Source of the DNA: Fimbriimonas sp.
GTDB taxonomy: Bacteria; Armatimonadota; Fimbriimonadia; Fimbriimonadales; Fimbriimonadaceae
Assembly: GCA_030447945.1 (NCBI GenBank)
Contig: JAUJNV010000038.1
Location: forward strand, 1 to 10,865
Length of the DNA: 10,865 bases
Reading direction: 5' to 3'
Shown: positions 1 to 7,372 of the stretch, piece after piece
Numbering within the stretch: position 1 is the stretch's first letter
How the letters are laid out: each line of letters starts with the position of its first letter
The notes under the pieces: generated by a model
Told to the model about the DNA's origin: nothing
Databases searched by the model: none
Seen by the model: only the letters and a program-made list of their open reading frames with translations
Translations under genes and position numbers: made by a program

Positions 1-1734
1 CGGAATGTTGTTCTCGCGGAGGATCGCGTCGTGGAACTGGCGGTTGGTCATGCGGCCCGAGCCGACGAGCTCCTTGTGCAAGGCCCGGAACTGGAGGCCG
101 CCGAGCATGTAGGCCGCCTGGTACAGGGGAGGGTAAGCGCCGCTGAAGGAGCGGCGGACCTCCCCTTCCGCGTTCGCGCGCTCGTGGCCGACCCGTTCGA
201 CCAGCATGTCGATCGACTCCTGCTCGGTCATCTGGCCGAGGTGAAACTTGAGCGAGAACACCACCCGCGCCCCGCGGTGCATGCGCCAGAACAGCATCCC
301 GATGCGGTCCTCGGGCGACTTCGGGAAGCCGAGGTCCCAGAGCAGCATCTCCCAGTACAGCGCCCACCCCTCCGTCCAGAACGGGGTCCCGAACAGGCTC
401 CGGTACGGCTTGTTCCGCGCGTTCATAAAACCTTGCAGGTGGTGGCCCGGGATCAGCTCGTGCTGCACCGTGGCGCGCGAGAAGTGCCGGTTGTTCCCCC
501 GCATACTCATGAGCTTTTCTTCGTGGGTCATGGTGTCCGTTGGGTAGGACACGGTGATCGTCTCGCCACCGAGGAAGAACGGGTTCACCCGCTGGCGCTC
601 CGGGGACATCATCTCCATCCGCCAGGTCTCCTTCGCCAGAGCTGGGATGGTGACCAGGTCGCGCCGCTCCAGAAACTCGATCGCCTCGACCGCGAGCTCC
701 CGCACGAGCTCCGTCTGCTTCCCCGGCTCCACGTGGAGCCGCTTGACGTGCTCCAGCGCCCGCTTCCAATCGTCGCCGTAACCGAGGTCGCGGGAGGCCC
801 GCTTCATCTCCGCTTCGCACCAGGCGAACTCCCGCTCCCCGATGGCGAGCAGTTCTTCCGGGGTGTACGCGATCATCTCGAACTCGAGATCCGCCATCAG
901 CGCCTCACGGCCGGCGGGCTGCCCGACGATCGTGAGGTCGTTCTCCCCTTTAAGCTTGAGGACCTTCTCCCGCAAGACGTTCGCGTACGCCTCCAGTTCC
1001 TTGTCGGCCGCCTTGTACGGCTCGGCGGCCCACCAGGTGAACATGGGGTCGTAGCCGCTGTAGAAGTTGTGCCAGTCCCGGAGCGTGGCGCGGAGCTTTC
1101 GCGTGAGGTCGACGGCCCGGCTCGCCTCGTCCTTCTTAGCGGTCCTTCCCTTTTCCACGGCCTCCCGGCTCGCCCGGACGGCCTTCGTGAGCTCGTTCAG
1201 CGTCTCGGCCGCCTTGGCGCCCTGCATTGGCTCCATACGTCGCCTCGCCTCCTCCAGGCCGATGATCCGCTCGCCGAACGGGACGAGTGGCCGGATGGCG
1301 TCGTCCTTCTTGCCTTCGATCTCCAGCTCGCGCAGCTCGCGCTGCAGGTGGTTGCGAAAGAGGACGAAGTCGACTCTGCCGTCGAAGCCGAGTCGGCCGA
1401 ACTCCACCGCCTTCTGCCGGGCGTCCCACTTCTGGAGAAAGGTGCGGAAACGCTCGCGCCGAGTCGAAGATGCCTGGATTGTGTGGAGCCGCGAGAGACT
1501 CCCCGAGTCGGCTCGGTACTCCTCGATCTCTTCCCTCAGGCTCGCCGTGTCGGCGGCGTTTGGTGCGTCGGCTTTGGGCTCGGTGTTAGATTGGTTCTCG
1601 CGGGCGGTCATCGAGCGACTCTCCTCTTTGGGGTTCCCGGGAGCTGGAACGGCCAAGGCTAGGCCGAGCGCAATCAACGCGGCACCTGCCCCAAGAACGC
1701 GGTGCGGGCGGCGGCTAGGGAATTGGACGGTCAT
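1..1734 (-). CDS. DUF885 family secreted zinc-metallopeptidase-like protein, C-terminus cut by window edge
   Basis: An uninterrupted minus-strand frame of 578 codons runs from an ATG at 1734 off the left edge. Residues 1-31 look like a signal peptide: a basic n-region with R8 R9, a hydrophobic stretch at about 13-29 and a small-residue c-region. The mature protein is therefore probably periplasmic or secreted. The hallmark is HELIPGHHLQ at residues 425-434, the HExxxGHH-type metal-binding motif of the DUF885 family, followed by TEGWALYWE at 454-462, which is also typical and could supply a further metal-binding or catalytic Glu. DUF885 proteins are usually about 550-620 residues, so only the tail should be missing. 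The family is regarded as peptidase-like, but I cannot infer the substrate. It lies 136 bases downstream of wrbA on the same strand, with no strong Shine-Dalgarno site. The frame was checked codon by codon and contains no lesion. Confidence 0.88.
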   Translation of the reverse strand, partial: MTVQFPSRRPHRVLGAGAALIALGLALAVPAPGNPKEESRSMTARENQSNTEPKADAPNAADTASLREEIEEYRADSGSLSRLHTIQASSTRRERFRTFLQKWDARQKAVEFGRLGFDGRVDFVLFRNHLQRELRELEIEGKKDDAIRPLVPFGERIIGLEEARRRMEPMQGAKAAETLNELTKAVRASREAVEKGRTAKKDEASRAVDLTRKLRATLRDWHNFYSGYDPMFTWWAAEPYKAADKELEAYANVLREKVLKLKGENDLTIVGQPAGREALMADLEFEMIAYTPEELLAIGEREFAWCEAEMKRASRDLGYGDDWKRALEHVKRLHVEPGKQTELVRELAVEAIEFLERRDLVTIPALAKETWRMEMMSPERQRVNPFFLGGETITVSYPTDTMTHEEKLMSMRGNNRHFSRATVQHELIPGHHLQGFMNARNKPYRSLFGTPFWTEGWALYWEMLLWDLGFPKSPEDRIGMLFWRMHRGARVVFSLKFHLGQMTEQESIDMLVERVGHERANAEGEVRRSFSGAYPPLYQAAYMLGGLQFRALHKELVGSGRMTNRQFHDAILRENNIP

Positions 1735-1811
1735 GGCTCTTCGGGGGCACCGGGCAGCGGTCGCTCCGGGATTAAACCCGTTAAGGTTTGACATTGAACG
1801 AGTCCCTGTTC

Positions 1812-1859
1812 CAACTCCCTCCGCCTGCCCGGATGGTTGTGTCGAGAAGGGGGGAGTTG
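1812..1859. repeat. Inverted repeat between wrbA and the DUF885 gene
   Basis: CAACTCCC at 1812-1819 pairs perfectly with GGGAGTTG at 1852-1859 across a 32-base spacer. The pair lies just after the wrbA stop in the 136-base gap before the DUF885 gene. It could be a weak transcript hairpin. The loop is long and there is no following T-run, so I do not call it a terminator, and a chance occurrence is possible. Confidence 0.25.
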
Positions 1860-1870
1860 CAGGGCGAGTT

Positions 1871-2488
1871 TTATGCGCCGCTGGCTCCGCCGGCGAGGAA
1901 CTTCGCCGCGGCTTGCACGACGCGCCGCCCTTGGAAACGCGCCGCGGCCACGGCCGTCTCGTCCGGAGGAAGCGTCCCGTTCGCGCTTGTGAACGAAGTG
2001 CCGTAGGGGTTGCCTGCCTCGAACTGGATCGGGTCGTTGTAGCCCGGCGACACGATGATCGAGCCCCAGTGGTAGAAGACGTTGTTCATCGCAAGGATGG
2101 TCGCTTCGTGCCCACCGTGCGAGGTCGCCGCACTGGTGAAGGATGAGACGATCTTGTCGATCAGCTTGCCAGTGCCCCACAGGGGGCCGGTGGTGTCGAT
2201 GAACTGCTTGAGCTGAGCCGTCGGGAGGCCGTAGCGGGTGGGCGTGCCGAAGATCATCACGTCCGCCCACTCGAGATCGTCGAGCGAAGCCTCGGGAACG
2301 TCCTGGGTTTCCAGCCGATGCTGGGACCATCCCTCGTTGGAAGCGATCGCCTCGTCCGGCGCGAGCTCCCGTACCTTCAAGACACGCACCTCGGCCCCGG
2401 CCTCGCGGGCTCCTTCCTCGATAGCGCGGGCGAGAGCGTAGGTCGTTCCCGTCGCGCTGTAGTAGATCACTGCACACTTAACCGCCAT
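1871..2488 (-). CDS. wrbA: NAD(P)H:quinone oxidoreductase, WrbA family flavoprotein
   Basis: This 205-residue protein is full length for the WrbA family (about 200 residues). WrbA proteins are cytoplasmic FMN-binding flavodoxin-fold enzymes that reduce quinones by two electrons at the expense of NAD(P)H, limiting redox cycling. The N-terminal beta strand and phosphate loop are seen at residues 5-17 (AVIYYSATGTT), where the FMN phosphate binds. The family block GTPTRYGLPTAQLKQFIDTT is at 81-100, followed by GPLW at 101-104, FTSAATSHGG at 117-126, and the PGYND and NPYGTSF segments near 148-166. The start is supported by GAGGA at 2500-2496, ten bases upstream of the ATG. It lies 82 bases after the NHL gene on the same strand and could share its transcript. 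The frame is intact. Confidence 0.93.
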   Translation of the reverse strand: MAVKCAVIYYSATGTTYALARAIEEGAREAGAEVRVLKVRELAPDEAIASNEGWSQHRLETQDVPEASLDDLEWADVMIFGTPTRYGLPTAQLKQFIDTTGPLWGTGKLIDKIVSSFTSAATSHGGHEATILAMNNVFYHWGSIIVSPGYNDPIQFEAGNPYGTSFTSANGTLPPDETAVAAARFQGRRVVQAAAKFLAGGASGA

Positions 2489-2495
2489 AGTTTGT

Positions 2496-2500
2496 TCCTC
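2496..2500 (-). promoter_or_regulatory. Shine-Dalgarno site of wrbA
   Basis: GAGGA on the minus strand, ten bases upstream of the wrbA ATG (2488), fixes that start. It is the clearest ribosome binding site in the window; most other genes here have weak or coupled initiation. Confidence 0.55.
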
Positions 2501-2570
2501 GAAGACGAAGAGTTAGACGCCGTCGTCCAGGAACCCGACCAGTCCGCACCCGTCGTCCTTACCTGCGGGC

Positions 2571-3603
2571 CTAGACCTTCTTCAGCAAGGTCACTCGCCC
2601 AACGGGCACCCATTCGACCACCATTATGTCGTTGTCGTTGATCCAGTTCGCGGCGTGGGGATGGATGAACTTTCCGGGGATAAACCGCTCGCGGGGAGCC
2701 CCGCGGAGGTTCGACGGCGCGCCGTCGCCGAGCGAGGCGAGGAGCTTGTCTTCCTTGTCGAGGATCGTTACGACGCTGTCGAGGTCGGGGACCAGGGCAA
2801 GACCTTTCTTGAAGTGGACGTGGCAGGGTCGCCGCATCCCCGCCGTGACGAAGCCGACGTGGCGGCCCTGAAGGGTGAACTGCTGCAACCGGTGGTTCGC
2901 CCGGTCGGCGACGACGAGCAGCGGCTGGCGGCTGCGCGTATCGACCCACAAACCGTGCGGTTCGAGGACCTTCCCCGCCTCGCGGCCCGGCCCGATGACG
3001 ACGCCTCGGTAGTCGCCGTGGCGCGAGTAGCGGTGGACGTAGCTGGAGCCGTAGCCATCGCCGACGAACAGATCGCCGCCCGGCGAGAAGGCGACGTTCG
3101 TCGGACACCAGCGGCTCGCGTCCTTGTACACGCCGGACTCCAGCGGAACGCCCCGCTCCCACAAGACCTTGCCCTTGAGGTCCGTCTTCACGACCAGCCG
3201 CCGGCGGGTATCGCAATGATAAAGGAACTCGTCTCGCCCCTCCCGGCGAAGATCCAGCCCGTGCGCGCCGCCCCTGAATTCGGAGCCGAAGGACCGGATG
3301 AACTTCCCGCGCTCATCGAAGACGACGATGGCGTCTGAGGAGACGCTCGACGGGTGGACGGTGTGCGCGACGTAGATGCGACGCTGCGAGTCGACGGCCA
3401 AGCCTTGCGTGTCGCCCCCACTTGATGCTGGGCGGCGGCGTCAGCCAGTCGTGATGCACCTCGTAAACGTGGTCGCCGCCACCCAAGAGGACCCGCCTCT
3501 TCAGGGCGTCCTGAAGCGCCGCGAGGGCGGGAAGGGCGGGCGCGGCGACGAGGCCGGCGGCGGCTTTCAGCACCGACCGACGGGAGAAGTTCGAGCCGCT
3601 CAT
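2571..3603 (-). pseudogene. Tat-exported NHL-repeat / six-bladed beta-propeller protein, one frameshift
   Basis: The gene starts at the ATG at 3603 with a twin-arginine signal (SRRSVLK at residues 7-13, then an Ala/Leu-rich core to about residue 28), so the folded product would be exported. The frame runs to residue 63 (PPPSIKWG) and must then shift by one base to continue as DTQGLAVDSQRRIYVA and on to the TAG at 2571. The cause is one extra base in a run of five C (plus strand 3415-3419). With four, the protein is a continuous 343 residues. Propeller blades appear as repeated units, for example PTNVAFSPGGDLFVGDGYG, PHGLWVDTRSRQPLLVVADR and a final blade near the C-terminus. Such NHL propellers act in ligand binding or as lyase-like enzymes; I cannot assign an activity. 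Without correction only an unexported 276-residue part from a TTG at 3401 is readable. The lesion may be a sequencing error. Confidence 0.82.
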
Positions 3604-3645
3604 AGCCGCCAGTGTAGCAGTCGGCTAAGTCATGCGAGATTACGC

Positions 3646-4122
3646 TTACCGCGTGATACTGCGTGCGAGTGTCCGAACGATGCTGCCCACCGTACGCAGC
3701 GCCCGCTGGACCGGGCGTCGGTAGTAGAGCAGCCAGCCCGCCGCCCAAACCCCGCAGAACACAGCCAACAGCGGGAAGGGCGGTGGCGTGTAGTAACCGG
3801 CCCTTATCGACCATGCCATAACCACTGCGAAAAGGAGGGCGGCCATGACGGAGAGGGCGATCAGGCCGTGGAGGGCGATATGTCGGAAGGTATCGATCGT
3901 GCTCCACGAGCGCGAGACCCCGGTGGCGGGCGGCGCACTTGCGCGAGCAAACTCTGCGCCTCCCTTTCGGGAGATGTTCAGCGTCTCGCCTACATCCCGC
4001 AGGCTTAGCCAAGCGCTTGACTCCATTGCTTCGCGCCGGGACCAGAGCTCGATCATTGCGGCGGCCTCTTCTTGGGTCACCAGAACATCGCCCGGTTCGC
4101 CATGGGTCGTGGTGCCTTTCAT
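3646..4122 (-). CDS. Small membrane protein with HTH-like N-terminus and two transmembrane helices, function unknown
   Basis: I read 158 residues from the ATG at 4122 to the TAA at 3646. The open frame extends far upstream, but that part lies opposite the rhamnosidase gene and looks non-coding, so I chose this internal start. Residues 14-50 form a charged helical segment ending in AWLSLRDVGETLNI, which resembles the first helices of a helix-turn-helix. Two hydrophobic helices follow, at about 82-106 and 116-134, with a basic C-terminal tail (YYRRPVQRALR), suggesting an inner-membrane protein. I do not recognise a named family. The linker at about 51-80 is of low quality in this frame, while an adjacent frame gives a helix-like continuation, so a compensating pair of indels is possible (see findings). 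It lies 42 bases upstream of the NHL gene and diverges from the rhamnosidase operon. Confidence 0.6.
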   Translation of the reverse strand: MKGTTTHGEPGDVLVTQEEAAAMIELWSRREAMESSAWLSLRDVGETLNISRKGGAEFARASAPPATGVSRSWSTIDTFRHIALHGLIALSVMAALLFAVVMAWSIRAGYYTPPPFPLLAVFCGVWAAGWLLYYRRPVQRALRTVGSIVRTLARSITR

Positions 4123-4237
4123 GCCTTTAGTGTACGCCGCCGATCGACCGCTGCCTAGACCGGTTTCCCCAAGCCCGAAGGATGATGTCGAGGCTTCGGG
4201 GTGGCCAGTTCTCGCCCGCGTCGGATACCGTAGAGGA
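4123..4237. promoter_or_regulatory. Divergent intergenic region with an inverted repeat
   Basis: These 115 bases separate the minus-strand block from the plus-strand rhamnosidase operon, so promoters for both directions should lie here or overlap the gene starts. The clearest structure is a perfect 7-base inverted repeat, CCCGAAG at 4174-4180 and CTTCGGG at 4194-4200, around a 13-base spacer. It could be an operator half-site pair or a leader hairpin. I see no convincing -35/-10 pair on either strand. Regulation by rhamnose is only an inference from the downstream genes. Confidence 0.4.
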
Positions 4238-7200
4238 ATGATCTTTCGGCTCGCGTTCGCGGCCTCTGCTTCGGCCTGTCGCTCACGGCGAGCGCCGCGT
4301 TGACCCCTACCCATCTCCGATCCGAGTTCCTCACGAACCCCTTGGGGATCGACGAGCCGAGCCCGCGATTGAGCTGGATCGTGGAGTCCAAGGAGCGGGG
4401 AGGGCGGCAGGTCGCGTACCGGATCCAAGTCGCCTCGACGCCCGACGCGCTTCGGTGGGGGCGGGCGGACCTTGGGACTCGGGCAGAGTCTCTCGTCCGA
4501 CGAGACGGCGCACATCGAGTATCGCGGCAAGCCCTCGCGAGCGGCCAGCGCGCCTGGTGGCGGGTGCTGGTTTGGGACGGCAACGGACGCTCCGTCCTGT
4601 CCCGTGAAACGGCGTTCTGGGAATTGGGTCTGCTGAAGCGTTCCGACTGGCGCGCCAAGTGGATCGGCCTGCCCGAAGTGGGCGAGCCTGCGCCGGAAAT
4701 GGCGGGCGTGAAGTGGATCTGGTTCCCCGAGGGGAACCCGGCGGCCGACGCGCCGCCGGGCGATCGGTTTTTTCGCGGAACCATCGAAGTCAACGGCGAG
4801 GTCCGGGCGGCGGAGATCGGCTTCGCCGTCGACGACAGCTTCACGGCGACGCTCAACGGCCGGCCCCTCGCTTCGGGAGGCGGTTGGACCTCGTTTGCGC
4901 AGGCCGACGTCAAGGGTCACTTGCGGCCGGGGCGGAACGAACTAGTCGTCAAGGCGAAGAACGACACCTCGCGCGCCGGGCTCGCCGTCGCGGGCCGCAT
5001 TCGGTACGCGGACAGCCGCGTTCAGCACTTCGCCTCCGGGAGCAGTTGGGAAGCATCGAAGGACGCCCGGGAGTGGCGGGCTCCGGCGGTGCTCGCGGAT
5101 CTAAACGGGCTCCGTACGGCACGACGCGCTGGGCCGGGTCCCGCTGGCCTCGCCCCATCTGCGGCGCGAGCTGGTCGTGCGGAAGCCGGTGCGCCGCGCG
5201 AGGGCGTACGTCAGCGCGAAGGGCGTGTATAAATTCTTCCTCGACGGCCAAAGGGTGGGGAACGGCATCTTTACCCCGGGTTGGACGGACTACCGGAAGC
5301 GCATCCAGTACCAGACCTACGACGTAACCTCCCGGCTGAAGGCGGGCCGGCACGCACTGGGTCTCGTGCTCGGAGACGGCTGGTACTGCGGCCACATCGC
5401 CTGGGCGGGACGGGGAGCAGTACGGGCCGAAGCCGATGGGGCTCGTGCAGATCGAAATCGAGTACGGCGACGGCAGCCGGGAAACTGTCGTTAGCGACGG
5501 CTCTTGGCAGGCGACGACGGGTCCCATTCTGAGCTCGGACATGCTCATGGGCGAGACCTACGACGCGCGCCGGGAGCTGGGCGCGTGGAGCTCCCCGGGC
5601 TACCGGGGCAGGGGGTGGCTTCCGGTGGACGTGCAGGAGCTCGGCTCGGTGCCGCTCGTGGCGCAGCGCTCTCCGGTCGTGGAGAACCTGCAAGAGCTGG
5701 AGCCGAAGTCGAGGACGCAGCCGAAGCCCGGCACGTACATCTTCGACCTCGGCCAGAACATGGTCGGCTGGGCGCGAATACGGGCGAGCGGCCCGGCCGG
5801 GAAGGCGATCGTGCTGCGCTTCGCGGAGATGCTGAACCCGGACGGCACCCTCTACACGACCAACCTTCGCCGAGCCAAGGCGACGGAAACCTACACACTG
5901 AAGGGCCGGGGCCAAGAGGTATACGAGCCGTCCTTCACCTTCCACGGCTTCCGCTACGTCGAGGTCACCGGATATCCCGGCGTCCCGCCGATGGACGCCG
6001 TCACGGGGGTCGTCGTGGGATCGAACACGCCGCAGACCGGCACGTTCGCGTGCTCGAACGCAATGGTGAACCAGCTTCAGCGGAACATCTTCTGGGGCCA
6101 GCGGGGCAATTTCCTAGAGGTGCCGACAGATCGCCCGCAGCGCGACGAGCGGCTGGGGTGGATGGGCGACGCCCAGGTCTTTGCGCGCACGGCCAGCTTC
6201 AACAACGACATCTCCGCTTTCATGACGAAATGGATGCAAGACGTGGAGGACGCCCAGTCGGCCGAGGGGGTCTTCGCCGACGTCTCGCCCCGGCTCCCGG
6301 GGCCCGGTTTCGAGGGTGCTCCGGCCTGGGCCGACGCGGGCGTGATCGTGCCGTGGACGATGTATCTGGCCTACGGCGACAAGCGGCTGCTGGAGCGGCA
6401 CTACGACGCGATGACGAGGTGGATCGCCTTCGCCGACGGCGCCAATCCCGACCACATCTGGTCCAAGCGAATGGGCAACAACTACGGCGACTGGCTGAAC
6501 GTGCGCGCGGATACGCCGCGGGAGGTCCTCTCGACCGCCTACTTCGCCCACAGCACCGACCTCGTGTCGAGGATCGCCCGGGTTCTCGGCAAGACCGAAG
6601 ACGCGAAGAGGTACGAGGCGCTCCGCGAGCAGATCGTGAGGCGTTCAACGCCCGGTTCGTGAGCGCCGACGGCAAGATCCACGGCGACACCCAGACCGTC
6701 TACGTGCTGGCCTTGCGGTTCAACCTGCTGCCCCCGCGCTCCGCCCGATCGCCGCCAAGCGGCTGGTGGACGACATCACCATCGCGCGCAAGGGCCACCT
6801 CTCCACCGGATTCCTCGGCGTCGGGCATACCTTGCACCGACGCTGACCTCCATCGGGGCGAACGACGTGGCCTACCGGCTGCTTCTCAACGACACCTTCC
6901 CGTCCTGGGGCTACTCGATCCGCCAAGGCGCGACCACGATCTGGGAGCGCTGGGACGGCTGGACGCACGACAAGGGGTTCCAGGATCCAGGTATGAACTC
7001 GTTCAACCACTACTCTCTCGGCGCGATCGGCGAGTGGATGGTGGCCACCGTCGCCGGCATCGACCTCGATCCGGCCGCGCCCGCTTATAAGCGCATCGTC
7101 ATCCGCCCGCGCCCCGGCGGCGGACTGACTTGGGCCAAGGGGACGTACGACTCGCTGCACGGGCGCATCGAAAGCGGCTGGCGCGTCTCGAACGGAGTTC

Positions 7201-7370
7201 TCACGATGGACATGGTCATCCCTGCCAACACGACCGCCCTGGTCTACGTGCCGGGCGGGAAGGCGGAAGACGCACGCGAAGCCGGGGTCCGGTATCTGCG
7301 GCAGGAGGACGGCGCGGCCGTGTTCGAGGTCGGGGGCGGACGTTACCGGTTCTCGTCGAGGGTCCCCTAG
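4238..7370 (+). pseudogene. GH78 alpha-L-rhamnosidase, secreted, broken by about ten single-base frameshifts
   Basis: GH78 enzymes hydrolyse terminal alpha-L-rhamnose by inversion. Joining frames from the ATG at 4238 to the TAG at 7370 gives about 1046 residues, normal for a multidomain GH78. The order is: signal peptide (about 1-20); Ig-like N-terminal domain starting HLRSEFLTNPLGIDEPSPR; an extra jelly-roll-like module (about 4710-5090); the Bac_rhamnosid_N domain (FLDGQRVGN, TPGWTDYRKRIQYQTYDVTS); the concanavalin-like domain (FDLGQNMVGWARI); the (alpha/alpha)6 catalytic domain; and the C-terminal beta domain. The predicted general acid is the Glu at 6147-6149 in DRPQRDERLGWMGDAQ (about residue 639). 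The predicted base is the Glu at 6945-6947 in TTIWERWDGW (about 906). The longest clean stretches are about 4534-5106, 5123-5411, 5416-6635 and 6839-7370. Either a decaying gene or sequence errors; the active site is kept. Only two bases separate it from the ABC ATPase. Confidence 0.9.
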
Positions 7371-7372
7371 CC

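Noticed and set aside
31..1662. Open 543-codon plus-strand frame
   Set aside because: It is the antisense shadow of the DUF885 gene; it has no domain signature, while the minus strand shows a signal peptide and the HELIPGHHLQ motif.
1812..1859. Rho-independent terminator after wrbA
   Set aside because: The 8-base stem has a 32-base loop and no T-run, so it is listed only as an inverted repeat.
4123..4150. TACACT near 4129-4134 on the minus strand as a -10 box for a leaderless small membrane protein mRNA
   Set aside because: Only four of six consensus bases match and no -35 element sits at the right distance.
4123..4920. Upstream extension of the small membrane protein frame to 424 residues, and the 252-residue minus-strand frame there
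   Set aside because: Both lie opposite the N-terminal domains of the GH78 gene and read as Arg/Pro/Ser-rich shadow sequence; the believable protein starts at 4122.
5504..7090. 528-codon plus-strand frame across the rhamnosidase
   Set aside because: Only its segment at about 6641-6735 (AFNARFVSADGKIHGDTQ) is real GH78 coding sequence; the rest is out-of-frame Arg/Gly-rich shadow of the 5416-6635 segment.
4238..7370. Programmed ribosomal frameshifting in the rhamnosidase
   Set aside because: Ten separate shifts, mostly in the same direction and at plain short homopolymers with no slippery heptamers, are not compatible with a programmed mechanism.
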